A stretch of 64,000 bases of DNA, taken from positions 248,001 through 312,000 of the forward strand of contig JAFVXW010000003.1 of the NCBI GenBank assembly GCA_017500935.1. Direction: 5' to 3'. A program made the position numbers and the translations under genes. The notes beneath the pieces were generated by a model that was not told where the DNA came from, ran no database searches, and saw only the letters and a program-made list of their open reading frames with translations. This stretch comes from Lachnospiraceae bacterium (GTDB taxonomy: Bacteria; Bacillota; Clostridia; Lachnospirales; Lachnospiraceae). This document shows positions 24,669 to 33,593 of the stretch, piece after piece. How positions within the stretch are numbered: position 1 is the stretch's first letter; each line of letters begins with the position of its first letter.

Positions 24669-25235
24669 TTATTCCACCTTTTTCCTCACCCATTCCACTA
24701 TCATCTGCAGTGTCAAATCAGATGGTGCTGATCCATTTAACACAAAATCTGCTCTCCATCTCGTAGGCTCCACATATTCATCGTGGCGGAAACGCACCAA
24801 ATCCAGATACACTTCGGATATCTGGTCATAAGTTAACCCCCATTGCATGTTGCGCTTAATCCGACGAACAATCCGTTCATCTGCTCTGCAGTCCACAAAT
24901 AATTTCAAATCCAAATATTTTAATATATTTTCGTCCCACAAAGTCAACAGACCTTCAACAATGATCACTTCATCCTCTGCCATGCTGACTGCATCTTCCA
25001 AATCATTTGCCAATTTAGGCAAATCCATTGTTAACGGATGATTGTCATCCATATATACTTTACCATTGACAAAAGCTGCTGACTTAGGCCGCAGTTCTTC
25101 GTCCTTAAAGTATGCATCCATATGAAATACTTTGACTTTCAGCGGTTCTAACATTTCCTGCAATTTTTTTGTAAAAGTTGTTTTTCCGCTGGCACTGCCG
25201 CCGGCGATTCCGATCACATAAGTTTTTTTCGACAT
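24669..25235 (-). CDS. Uridine kinase-like nucleoside kinase
   Basis: A 188-residue P-loop kinase. Walker A IAGGSASGKTTF (about 10-21), HMDAYFKDEELRP (substrate-binding Asp), DNHPLTMDL, IIVEGLLTL (Walker B-like) and the lid RADERIVRRIKRN fit the uridine/phosphoribulokinase family. The ATG at 25235 has AGAGG upstream. It is monocistronic with its own terminator. The upstream 190 bp hold the tail of a broken phosphotransferase-like gene. It is shorter than Udk (~210 residues), so the nucleoside specificity is open. Confidence 0.8.
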   Translation of the reverse strand: MSKKTYVIGIAGGSASGKTTFTKKLQEMLEPLKVKVFHMDAYFKDEELRPKSAAFVNGKVYMDDNHPLTMDLPKLANDLEDAVSMAEDEVIIVEGLLTLWDENILKYLDLKLFVDCRADERIVRRIKRNMQWGLTYDQISEVYLDLVRFRHDEYVEPTRWRADFVLNGSAPSDLTLQMIVEWVRKKVE

Positions 25236-25269
25236 AGCTGTATCCTCTTCCTCCAACATATTCGTTATA

Positions 25270-25458
25270 CTAATTGAAACTTTCTAATATTTTTTCAATC
25301 TCCCCTAACAGTTTCTCTGTCCGCTGTGGATTCGCATATTCACAGTTCCATACATACGCATCAATCAGTGAAAAGAATACCTGATATACTTTTTGCTTTA
25401 TCTCCCATGAAGGACTATGCTCAACCTTATCATAACCAGAAATAAAATCATAGATATT
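25270..25458 (-). pseudogene. C-terminal remnant of a phosphotransferase-like protein
   Basis: A 62-codon stretch opens right after a stop, has no start codon and ends at a TAG. Its translation (SGYDKVEHSPSWEIKQKVYQ, DAYVWNCEYANP and a helical LGEIEKILESFN end) has the look of the C-terminal helices of aminoglycoside/choline-type phosphotransferases. Codon use and amino-acid pattern look coding, so it is a remnant. The family assignment is tentative. Confidence 0.4.
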
Positions 25459-25524
25459 TCAACATTCCTTCAATGAAATAGCATAGATTTTTCAATATGT
25501 CCGTACCAATTTGGTAAAATACAA

Positions 25525-26502
25525 TTAATTATTTTCCGTCATACCATACAAATTTCGAACAATATCATCAATCTGCGGTTCCATGATCTCTATATTAACA
25601 ACCTTATTCTCTTTTACGATTTCTGTCAAAATCTCAGCTGATGAAATATCGTGTGCATCATATTTCACACAGATATTACAGCCGTCAAGCATAATCTCTT
25701 TTGCTATGGGAATCTCCAGCTTTTCAACCTTCTTTTCTGTCAGTACCTTTATCTCACTGACTCCGCGAAAATCTTTCTTTATTTCAGCCACAGGCCCGTC
25801 CATGACAATCTTTCCTTCATTAATCAGGATGATTCTGTCGCAGATTTCTTCCACATCCTTCATATCATGTGTAGTCAAAATCACAGTTACATTTCTGGAT
25901 TGATTGATCTTTTTGATCATTTCCCGGATTTGTTTTTTTACAACCACATCAAGACCGATTGTTGGCTCATCCAAAAACAAAATTTGAGGGTCATGCAGCA
26001 AAGCTGCACACAGATCTGCCCGCATTCGCTGCCCCAAACTCAACTGTCTGACCGGCTGATTGATAAAATCATGAATTCCCAAAAGTTCCCCGTATAATGC
26101 AAGATTTTTTTCATAAGTCTCATCATCGATCTTGTATATTTTCTTTAACAACGCAAATGTATCTGTGACCGGAAGATCCCACCAAAGCTGAGACCGCTGC
26201 CCAAATACAACGCCGATCTGTCTGGCTACCTTTTTGCGTTCCTCATGCGGAATCATCCCAAGAACCTTTACAACGCCTGCGCTGGGAACCAAAATTCCTG
26301 ACATCATTTTGATCGTAGTCGATTTGCCTGCCCCGTTTGGTCCAATGAATCCTACCAGTTCACCTTCTTTAATCTTAAAACTGATGTCATTGACTGCACG
26401 TTTAGTTTTGTATTTTCTGCAAAAAAGAAAACGAAAAAAGTTTGTATCCCTTTCTGCGATCCTGAACTCTCTGATTACGTTATTTACTTCAATCACATTC
26501 AT
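25525..26502 (-). CDS. ABC-2-type exporter ATPase (COG4586-like)
   Basis: A 325-residue cytoplasmic ATPase. A longer-than-usual N-terminus (FFRFLFCRKYKTKRAVNDISF) precedes Walker A GPNGAGKST, Q-loop GQRSQLWWDLPV (the GQRxQLWWD phrase is typical of the COG4586 group), signature LSLGQRMRADLC, Walker B ILFLDEPTIGLD and H-loop TTHDM. A C-terminal ~90-residue domain follows. The ATG at 26502 has GGGAG upstream. It forms an operon with two permease genes just upstream. Viologen-exporter-like systems share this three-gene layout; the substrate here is unknown. Confidence 0.88.
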   Translation of the reverse strand: MNVIEVNNVIREFRIAERDTNFFRFLFCRKYKTKRAVNDISFKIKEGELVGFIGPNGAGKSTTIKMMSGILVPSAGVVKVLGMIPHEERKKVARQIGVVFGQRSQLWWDLPVTDTFALLKKIYKIDDETYEKNLALYGELLGIHDFINQPVRQLSLGQRMRADLCAALLHDPQILFLDEPTIGLDVVVKKQIREMIKKINQSRNVTVILTTHDMKDVEEICDRIILINEGKIVMDGPVAEIKKDFRGVSEIKVLTEKKVEKLEIPIAKEIMLDGCNICVKYDAHDISSAEILTEIVKENKVVNIEIMEPQIDDIVRNLYGMTENN

Positions 26503-26542
26503 ACTGTTCTCCCATTTTTGAATGTTAACAGATTTCAATATT

Positions 26543-27346
26543 CTAATTTCCGGCACCGGAGTATTTTTTTAATCCCCGCTTAAATACCCATAAAGAAACA
26601 AGCAATAAAACGCCTCCTACAAGAGGTGACAACATACCGCATATCAGCTCCAGCGTAGTTTCAACTTTTTCCAGAAGAATCAGGCTGGGATAATAATTGA
26701 TGAATGCCCACGGAAACACAAAGGTAAGTGCAAACTGGATCCATTTCGGGAAAATAGATATTGGATACTGAGTCAGACTGCGAATATCATAGTAAATAAT
26801 CCTTCCAAATTCTGCAGAACGCAGCGTCCAGAAACTCATTGAACCTATCAGAATCATACTTGCACATTGAATCAGGATTCCACCCACAAGCGCAAATGCA
26901 AGATAAAGCGCTTTCAGCCAAGTAAATGCTGTTTCACTCTGTATAAAGGCCATGACTAAAAATATGGAGGACACCAGTATCTGCCCCAGAAAGGTATCAC
27001 CAAACCGCTGAAATATCATCTGCTGCAAAATTCCGCACGGCCTTACAAGATATGCATCCAAAGTTCCGTCTGTAATCATTTTGTCCATATGATAAACGGT
27101 ATACCAGACCAAAACACCGGATGTAGCATATGTGATCAGTGACAACCCATAAAGAACGGAAAGATCCGGAAATCCCCATCCGCCAAGGTTTCCAAGTCCG
27201 CTTACAATCACCCAATACGTTGCGAAGGTTATAAAATAGCAGTAAAAATTGGCAAACATCCCAAGAAAAAATCCTATCCGGTATTCAGCTCTTGATTTAA
27301 AAAATGTCTTTATATATAACCAGTATGTAGACAAGAAGTCCCTCAT
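26543..27346 (-). CDS. ABC-2-type exporter permease, second
   Basis: A 267-residue membrane protein with about six helices, of the COG3694-like partner type: an N-terminal helix after a short basic start, WVIVSGLGNLGGWGFPDLSVLYGLSLI and YLVRPCGILQQMIFQRFG (amphipathic interface) and a FPKWIQFALTFVFPWAFINYYP motif. The ATG at 27346 with GGGAGG upstream overlaps nothing; the frame starts 5 bp before the end of the upstream permease coding region is passed. It works with the ATPase that follows and the permease upstream. Confidence 0.82.
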   Translation of the reverse strand: MRDFLSTYWLYIKTFFKSRAEYRIGFFLGMFANFYCYFITFATYWVIVSGLGNLGGWGFPDLSVLYGLSLITYATSGVLVWYTVYHMDKMITDGTLDAYLVRPCGILQQMIFQRFGDTFLGQILVSSIFLVMAFIQSETAFTWLKALYLAFALVGGILIQCASMILIGSMSFWTLRSAEFGRIIYYDIRSLTQYPISIFPKWIQFALTFVFPWAFINYYPSLILLEKVETTLELICGMLSPLVGGVLLLVSLWVFKRGLKKYSGAGN

Positions 27347-27350
27347 TTGA

Positions 27351-28139
27351 TCATCCTCCCTGCACAACAAAAATATTTACCGCCTTTTTATATATCATTG
27401 CCAGTAAAGCTCCTGCTCCCATAATCCACAATACCATGAGCAGCATATTTGTCAGAATTACTTCATTTCCCGTATTTCCAAGGAGGATTTCTATCGGAAA
27501 GCTAAACAGAAACCGAAAGGGTAAAAAAACAGAGATATTTTTCAGCCAATCCGGGAACAAAGCAAGGGGCAGAAAAGATCCCGAAAGAAAGCGGATCGTA
27601 TCATCCAACAATCTCTCAAATGCCCATACTTCAAAACATAAAAATGCAATAAAGCCTATCAAAGTATATAACAAAGCATACAATACATGCCCCATAAGAA
27701 CTGCACACACAAAAAATGGCACCGCATGCCAGTTGATCTGATCCCTGTTTTTAAAGATCAACGGAATAAAACAAATGATAACGGGGATTCCTCTCATAAC
27801 AAAGCCTGCACAGATCCTTCCAAGCATTTTCAAATAGCTCAGCCATATAAAATTAACCGGACGAATTAATTCTATTGCCATTGAACCATCTGCAATCTTT
27901 TCACTGATCTCATAACTCATATCACCGCTGTAAAACATACGGATCACATTTGATACTATGACATAGAGAATCATGTATTTCTGCATTTCCGCATCATAAT
28001 GATATACATATCTCCACAAAGCCATCGTAAGCAGAATCTGGAAAACAGATCCAAAGACCCAGGATATGACATTTCCCCGATAAACAAACTGGCTTTTATA
28101 TGAAATCAAAAAAGGATTGGTATTGTATTTCTTTTTCAT
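27351..28139 (-). CDS. ABC-2-type exporter permease, first
   Basis: A 262-residue membrane protein with about six helices, COG4587-like: YKSQFVYRGNVISWVFGSVFQ at the N-terminus, IADGSMAIELIRPVNFIWLSYLK interface, and LPLALFPDWLKNISVFLPFRFLFSFPIEILLG near the C-terminus. GAGG lies before the ATG. First gene of a three-gene exporter operon on the minus strand. The upstream gap holds a possible TTGACT/TTATGT promoter with an 18-bp spacer. Confidence 0.82.
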   Translation of the reverse strand: MKKKYNTNPFLISYKSQFVYRGNVISWVFGSVFQILLTMALWRYVYHYDAEMQKYMILYVIVSNVIRMFYSGDMSYEISEKIADGSMAIELIRPVNFIWLSYLKMLGRICAGFVMRGIPVIICFIPLIFKNRDQINWHAVPFFVCAVLMGHVLYALLYTLIGFIAFLCFEVWAFERLLDDTIRFLSGSFLPLALFPDWLKNISVFLPFRFLFSFPIEILLGNTGNEVILTNMLLMVLWIMGAGALLAMIYKKAVNIFVVQGG

Positions 28140-28498
28140 ATTATCCTCATTTCTTCATATCTGTTCAAAATCAAAATATTCTCTATATTAACTTAACATA
28201 ACACTTTCTTTCAAACTATAGTCAATTAGTATAAATCATCGTTGGTTTCTCTTCGTCTTTCTATTTGTCGAAAGTGTAGCATAATAGACAAATGTACTCA
28301 ATACATTGTACATGAACTGCTCTTAAATGTTATCAAAATACCTTCATTCACAAAAATAAAAGCACCTACATTTCAGTAGATGCTCTTACGCCAAATGCAT
28401 GGCCACTAACTGTAAACGTTAGCTTTACCGTACTATTATTATCACATTCTCTAAAAAATGCAATGAATTTATACAATTCTTTAACACACCCTCAAAAA
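28140..28498. other. Intergenic region between two exporter operons
   Basis: No gene was found. It holds, toward the permease gene, a possible minus-strand promoter (TTGACT with TTATGT 18 bp away), an A/T-rich centre and, near 28362-28383, the terminator of the module 3 ABC operon. A small CTAAC/GTTAG stem-loop lies around 28408-28424. Confidence 0.5.
28352..28383 (-). terminator. Intrinsic terminator of the module 3 ABC operon
   Basis: On the minus strand GCATCTAC and GTAGGTGC (28362-28383) pair with one G-T wobble around TGAAAT, followed by a T-rich TTTTATTTTT tail. Confidence 0.75.
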
Positions 28499-30226
28499 TC
28501 AGTCCTTACTTTCAAAACTCTGTGCCTGTGCACAAAACATCCCGTAATAAATTTTTCCTGCTTGCATCAATTCTTCGTGTGTTCCATATTCAGCGATCAT
28601 TCCATCTTTCATAACAATAATTTTATCAGCCAATCTGGCGGCTCCAATTCGATGTGTGATGATTACGCCAATCTTGCCGCACATGATTTCTTTGAAATTA
28701 TGATATAATTTTGTTTCTTCCAAAGGATCGATTGCGCTTGTAGGCTCGTCCAAAACAATAAGATCAACATTCTTATAAATACAGCGCGCCAAAGCAATTC
28801 TCTGCCACTGACCTCCTGAAAAGTCTCTCCCGCCAAATTCTCGTCCTAAAAGTGTTTCTAAATGCATGAATTCCTCCGGAACACCTGCTTTTGTCAATGC
28901 ATCCAAAACACTCTTTTGATCTTCTGACGAAAAACTCACATTTTCTCCCAGAGTCATTTTGTACTTCTGAAAATCCTGAAAAAGTGCTGTCGCATTTTCA
29001 CGCAATATTTCCGGCGCATTCTCAGAATTTCCGTTTATCAGAATTTTTCCGGATTCGGGTACATATACACCGCACAAAATCCTTGCCAAAGTCGATTTTC
29101 CCATGCCGTTTTCACCGACCACTGCCAGAATCTCATTTTTTCGCAGTTTGAGATTTATATTTTGTAATATCTTTTTTTCCTTCACATAGGAAAAATCCAC
29201 ACTCTGCAATTCAATTTCTTCTATTGACATTGGTTTCTGTGTCACCGCATCCTTTTGCTCATCCACAAACAGAATGAAATTTTTGACTGAAGCGAGATTC
29301 TGAAATGCACTTCCCAGATTTATATAGACTGCAAGCCGCATCATATCAAAGAAAATTTCCAATGATGCAAATATTGCTGCAAAACATCCTACGCTGATCT
29401 GTCCGGTTTTCAGCAAATGAGCCAAATATAATATCACGCCAAAATATCCCAGTAAAGTAATGATCTGCATACTTACTTCAACTTTTGTATTCTGGATATT
29501 TACACACATTTTTTCTTCCTGATAATGCTCCAGAGCCTCTTTTCTTTTAAAATTCAGAAATTCAAAAATTCCCATCCCTTTGGATTCCCGAAACTGATTT
29601 AAGTTCAGAAAACAGGAAAGAAATCCCTCATGACGTCTTCGCAGCACTGCTGCAGTATTTTCATGTTGTTCGAATAATCTGGTTTTAATTATGGTATTTA
29701 AGAATACCGGAATAAAAATAACAATTACCAAAATAACCATCTGGGGCAACAGATTCCACAGGTACAAACTCAGAAAAATAAAATATGGCAGGTAAAAATC
29801 AATGATATCCAGAAAAGTATCCACAAAATTATAGCAATGATCAGCACCTTCACATGCTCTGTTGATTTCATCCAGTTTATGGATATCCTCAAAATCAATA
29901 GGAGCATATTTCTGAACAGCCTGTAAAACCAGTTTATGATTATATTTGGTAGTATATTGACGGATCGCGGAACCACAATAATTATGCAGTCCATTGAAAA
30001 TTTCCCGAAATAATGTAACAACACCTAATCCAATAAAAAGTAAAAAACAACGTTGAAGCTGAATGCTATCTCCTTCCAGACTGTCAAAAAAACGCTGCAT
30101 GGAGAATGTAAACAATACATAAAACAAACTATGTATTATTCCAAATGTGATCCCTGAAATGAATAATCCTGGATTCGCCAGATAGGAATGTTTAAATGCC
30201 TTTGCTATAATCTGCCACTTTTTCAT
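28499..30226 (-). CDS. ABC exporter half-transporter, second subunit of module 3
   Basis: A 575-residue permease/ATPase fusion. The membrane domain fills the first ~310 residues. The ATPase has Walker A GENGMGKST, Q-loop FQDFQKYKMT, signature FSGGQWQRIALA, Walker B LIVLDEPTSAIDP and H-loop ITHRIGA (Thr in place of the usual Ser before His). Its ATG overlaps the TGA of the first subunit by 4 bp, so the two are translationally coupled. Same layout as in modules 1 and 2. Confidence 0.9.
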   Translation of the reverse strand: MKKWQIIAKAFKHSYLANPGLFISGITFGIIHSLFYVLFTFSMQRFFDSLEGDSIQLQRCFLLFIGLGVVTLFREIFNGLHNYCGSAIRQYTTKYNHKLVLQAVQKYAPIDFEDIHKLDEINRACEGADHCYNFVDTFLDIIDFYLPYFIFLSLYLWNLLPQMVILVIVIFIPVFLNTIIKTRLFEQHENTAAVLRRRHEGFLSCFLNLNQFRESKGMGIFEFLNFKRKEALEHYQEEKMCVNIQNTKVEVSMQIITLLGYFGVILYLAHLLKTGQISVGCFAAIFASLEIFFDMMRLAVYINLGSAFQNLASVKNFILFVDEQKDAVTQKPMSIEEIELQSVDFSYVKEKKILQNINLKLRKNEILAVVGENGMGKSTLARILCGVYVPESGKILINGNSENAPEILRENATALFQDFQKYKMTLGENVSFSSEDQKSVLDALTKAGVPEEFMHLETLLGREFGGRDFSGGQWQRIALARCIYKNVDLIVLDEPTSAIDPLEETKLYHNFKEIMCGKIGVIITHRIGAARLADKIIVMKDGMIAEYGTHEELMQAGKIYYGMFCAQAQSFESKD

Positions 30227-31989
30227 AAATACCACCCGCTTTGGGATTGATACATTTCTGCATAATATCCATCTTTAGCCATAAGTTCTTCATGATTTCC
30301 CTGTTCAATGATATGCCCTTTTTTCAAAACGAAAATTTTACTTGCATTTTTCACACTTCCAAGCCGATGGGAAATCATGATCGTTATTTTATCTTTTTTC
30401 ATTAATTCTCTGAATTGATTGTATATTTCTGCTTCCGCGATTGGATCCATGGCAGCAGTAGGTTCATCCAGAATCTGTACAGCTTTGTCTGCAAAAATCA
30501 TTCTACCGATCGTCAGACGCTGCCATTCACCGCCGGATAAATCCACACCGCCTTCAAAAAGCTTTCCTAACACAGTATCTGTTTTTGCTTCCATCTTATG
30601 GATTCTGTCTTCCAGACCAACCGCTCTTAAAGCGGCTTGTACAGCCAAAGTATCGGCTTTTTTATCCAGATTTCCAATCACGATATTTTCTTTAATCGTA
30701 AGAGGATATTTTACAAAATTCTGACTGACCACAGAAAAAATCTTCTCATAAGGGAAGTTTTCCTGATTATGGATCGTTTTCCCATTCCATAATATTTCAC
30801 CATCAAAATGCTGATATAAACCGGTCAATAACTTTACAATAGTTGTTTTTCCGGCACCATTTTCCCCTACAAAAGCAATGCTCTCTCCCTTTTTGACGTG
30901 AAAAGACAGGTTATTTAATACATTTTCATTTGTTCCGGGATATTTGAAAGAAACGTTTTTAAACTCTATCTCTTCAATCTCTTCATTCCACGAAACAAAA
31001 TCGTTCCTGCCCGTAATCTGCATCTGATTCTGTTCCAGCAGTTCAAAAGTTTCCCTGCGTTCCTTCAGTACAGAGAAAGTTTCTGCTAACTTGTCAAGAC
31101 TTCTGCTGAATTCCGTTGCAATCATATAAATCAGACTCAACAGAGATGAAGCAACAGAAATATAAAGACCTATGTTCTGCCCACTCAGAACAACACCCTT
31201 TAACATGATTCCCAATACAGTCAGGATTGCCAGCGCTGCTAAAAGGCTCGCAGCCTTTGATTTTACATACCATCTTTTGATTCCTTTTATTTTGTTACGG
31301 ATTCGCTGTCGGTAAACATCATCCCATTTCTTACATATCAAATCAAAGTAACCAAAAAGACACCTTTCATTTACGCATTCCCGGCTGTTTAAAATCTGTT
31401 CCAGATAATCCGCATATCTTTCCAGATTTGCATTATCATGATCAATTTCATATTGATTTTTTCCGGATTGAATAGAAAACCAGATAACCGGAATGAAAGT
31501 AACTATAATACAAACAGCACCTGTTACGCTAAATTGCAGCAAGATCACAAAAACACCTGTGATACGCAGAATCATGGATATCAGCATTAAGACTGATTCA
31601 AAATATCCAATCATTGATTCCGATGATTTTTTCTGTACACGCTGTACCCTGTCCTGCATTTCTTCCTGCTCCAGATATTCATACCTAGTATGTATCAATG
31701 TCTGAATCATTTTTTCTTCATTGGCTTTCTCAATGGCACTCTGAAGAGAAATCCAGAGCACTTTCATCACACTGTCACACAATATCGAATATGTTACACA
31801 GAACATGAGCAGTAAAAATAAATCATACCGAAAGGTTCTCTGTATTGCCAGATCCAGTATTTTACCAATTGTTACTATCTGAAGTGTCGGTATCATTGCC
31901 TGAATCAATTTTGCCGCCAAAATAACGATACTTTTTGAAGGTTCTATTTGCCATATTTCAAGAAGTTTTTTCATTGTTGTAATTCTCAT
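30223..31989 (-). CDS. ABC exporter half-transporter, first subunit of module 3
   Basis: A 588-residue permease/ATPase fusion. The membrane domain (to about 330) has EYLEQEEMQDRVQRVQKKS in the first cytoplasmic loop, the typical type-1 exporter coupling helix. The ATPase has Walker A GENGAGKTT, Q-loop SQNFVKYPLT (Asn instead of Asp), signature LSGGEWQRLTIG, Walker B VQILDEPTAAMDP and H-loop ISHRLGS. Two possible ATGs (31989 and 31974) share a weak GGAAA or GAGAA ribosome site. It lies 56 bp behind the module 3 kinase and may be co-transcribed with it, since no terminator is seen between them. Confidence 0.88.
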   Translation of the reverse strand: MRITTMKKLLEIWQIEPSKSIVILAAKLIQAMIPTLQIVTIGKILDLAIQRTFRYDLFLLLMFCVTYSILCDSVMKVLWISLQSAIEKANEEKMIQTLIHTRYEYLEQEEMQDRVQRVQKKSSESMIGYFESVLMLISMILRITGVFVILLQFSVTGAVCIIVTFIPVIWFSIQSGKNQYEIDHDNANLERYADYLEQILNSRECVNERCLFGYFDLICKKWDDVYRQRIRNKIKGIKRWYVKSKAASLLAALAILTVLGIMLKGVVLSGQNIGLYISVASSLLSLIYMIATEFSRSLDKLAETFSVLKERRETFELLEQNQMQITGRNDFVSWNEEIEEIEFKNVSFKYPGTNENVLNNLSFHVKKGESIAFVGENGAGKTTIVKLLTGLYQHFDGEILWNGKTIHNQENFPYEKIFSVVSQNFVKYPLTIKENIVIGNLDKKADTLAVQAALRAVGLEDRIHKMEAKTDTVLGKLFEGGVDLSGGEWQRLTIGRMIFADKAVQILDEPTAAMDPIAEAEIYNQFRELMKKDKITIMISHRLGSVKNASKIFVLKKGHIIEQGNHEELMAKDGYYAEMYQSQSGWYL

Positions 31990-32045
31990 AATTAAATGTT
32001 TCCGTGCTTAAGATGGTTCAATTTATAGTATCAACTGCCATCTCC

Positions 32046-32708
32046 TCACACCTGCGGCAGCAATATCTCCGTCGTAAACGCGCCGTCTTCGCTGTTTCTG
32101 CTGATATATCCGTTCAAACGCTCTACGATCGTATCAATTCTCACCAGACCAAATCCATGTCCTTCCCCTTTGGTGGTCAGAAATCTGCCGTTTATCTTTG
32201 TTTTTTTCTTACCCGCAGTAAAATTAGTAAAGGAAATGTAAAGCTGCGTATTCTTCATATCCATATAAACCCTGATCAGGCGCTGATCCTCCGGCAGCTC
32301 CATACTTGCCTCAATGGCATTGTCAAAAAGATTGCCGATGATTACGCAAAGATCAAGCTCTGAGGTTTTTAAAGCCAGCGGTATGTGAGCATCTGCGCGC
32401 ACCGGAATGCCTCTTGATTTTGCCAGAGAAATCTTGCTGTTTAAGATAGCATCCGCCATGGCATTTCCTGTTTTGATCACGGTATCCACCGTTGCAAGAT
32501 CTGTGTCCAGCGCATCCAGATATTTGCTGATCGCATCCATGTCTCCTGCTGCCGCGTAGGCTTTCATCACCTGGATATGATTGCGGTAATCATGACGCCA
32601 GCCGCGGATCTGACGATACATGTTTTCCACTTCCGCATAATGTGTCTCGATCAGCTCCCGCTGATAGGCACCGATCTGTTTATCGATCTGTTTTGCAAAA
32701 ATTCCCAT
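32046..32708 (-). CDS. Soluble GHKL histidine kinase (module 3)
   Basis: A 220-residue kinase without membrane helices. The N-terminus AKQIDKQIGAYQRELIETHY parallels the module 2 kinase, followed by the H-box GWRHDYRNHIQVM, MADAILNSKIS, the N-box IIGNLFDNAIEASME and the G-box GEGHGFGLVRIDTIV. The ATG at 32708 follows the intended stop of the response regulator (32720-32722) by 11 bp, with GAGG upstream. It lacks the sensor domain of AgrC. The signal is unknown. Confidence 0.85.
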   Translation of the reverse strand: MGIFAKQIDKQIGAYQRELIETHYAEVENMYRQIRGWRHDYRNHIQVMKAYAAAGDMDAISKYLDALDTDLATVDTVIKTGNAMADAILNSKISLAKSRGIPVRADAHIPLALKTSELDLCVIIGNLFDNAIEASMELPEDQRLIRVYMDMKNTQLYISFTNFTAGKKKTKINGRFLTTKGEGHGFGLVRIDTIVERLNGYISRNSEDGAFTTEILLPQV

Positions 32709-33417
32709 TCCTGTATTCCTCAATCTCCGGCGATGATCGCTCTGTTGATGGCCTCATACTGTCCTCTGGGCAGCGGTATAATCTGCCGTCTGCCAGATGT
32801 ACTTCCGTTTTGGTGACTCTGCGCACCATTTTCAGGTTGATCAGCCAAGAACGCCCCAGCCTGAAAAAACGCTCATCCAGCTCTTTTTCAAATTCAGCAA
32901 GTGTCTTTTTGACCACATATTCCTGTTTTGCATGGATTGTCACATAGTTTTTCATCACTTCCAGATACCGGATTTCATAAAAAGGAATCCGCACCATTTC
33001 ACTGCCGATATCCAGATACAGCATCCGCTCATTGGTCTGCATTTTCAAAACGGCCCGATCAAGCACGGCAAACAGCTTCTCTTCCTTGACCGGCTTCATC
33101 AGATAATGCAGGGCAGCCACTTCGTAACCTTCCGCAATATATTCCGAATACCCCGTGATAAAAATGATCTGCACGGATTCATTTTCCTGCCGGATCTTTT
33201 TGGCCATGGTAACGCCGTCTATGCCGCTCATTTCAATATCCAGAAGCAGAATGTCAAAATCCTTTTTTTCTTCATAGGCAAATAAAAATGCCTCTGCCGA
33301 TAAATAGCTGTGAAGCTGTACTTCAAGATTCTGTTTTTTAGCCCATATCAAAACCAGCTGTTCTATATAGGAAATATCCGCTTTTTCATCATCACATATC
33401 GCAATATGGCAGCGCAT
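32680..33417 (-). CDS. LytTR response regulator with C-terminal frameshift (module 3)
   Basis: The receiver has CDDE near the start, phospho-Asp in LLLDIEMSGIDG, FITGYSEY and LMKPV. A LytTR domain follows with IRYLEVMKNYVTIH and LGRSWLINLKMVRRV. After EVHLADGR (about 32780) the frame leaves the family pattern and runs 39 codons into the kinase gene. The next frame reads IIPLPRGQYEAINRAIIAGD and stops at 32720-32722, just before the kinase ribosome site; this is the expected LytTR end. A one- or two-base indel has therefore occurred here, real or from sequencing. The start at 33417 is chosen by comparison with the other two regulators; 33429 is an alternative. Confidence 0.75.
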   Translation of the reverse strand: MRCHIAICDDEKADISYIEQLVLIWAKKQNLEVQLHSYLSAEAFLFAYEEKKDFDILLLDIEMSGIDGVTMAKKIRQENESVQIIFITGYSEYIAEGYEVAALHYLMKPVKEEKLFAVLDRAVLKMQTNERMLYLDIGSEMVRIPFYEIRYLEVMKNYVTIHAKQEYVVKKTLAEFEKELDERFFRLGRSWLINLKMVRRVTKTEVHLADGRLYRCPEDSMRPSTERSSPEIEEYRNGNFCKTDR

Positions 33418-33512
33418 TGTTTTTTTCATCTCCGTTTCTAAGATTACATTCAAAATATCATGGATTTCCATCCCACACAATCCTTTTTTCAGTATAAATC
33501 CCATTCCTGCCG

Positions 33513-33541
33513 TTGACTCCCCCCGCACAAAATAGTAAGAT
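33513..33541 (+). promoter_or_regulatory. Promoter of the M29 aminopeptidase gene
   Basis: -35 TTGACT (33513-33518), 17-bp spacer, -10 TAAGAT (33536-33541), with the start codon 52 bp downstream. The module 3 regulator is transcribed divergently from the same 176-bp gap. Confidence 0.5.
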
Positions 33542-33593
33542 GATACCATAAATACTGCTTTTTGCAGACACATTTATGAAAAGAGGTACAGCC

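Noticed and set aside
28384..28440. Possible small RNA with CTAAC/GTTAG hairpin
   Set aside because: The stem is only 5 bp, there is no promoter or terminator of its own, and the sequence follows the ABC operon terminator.
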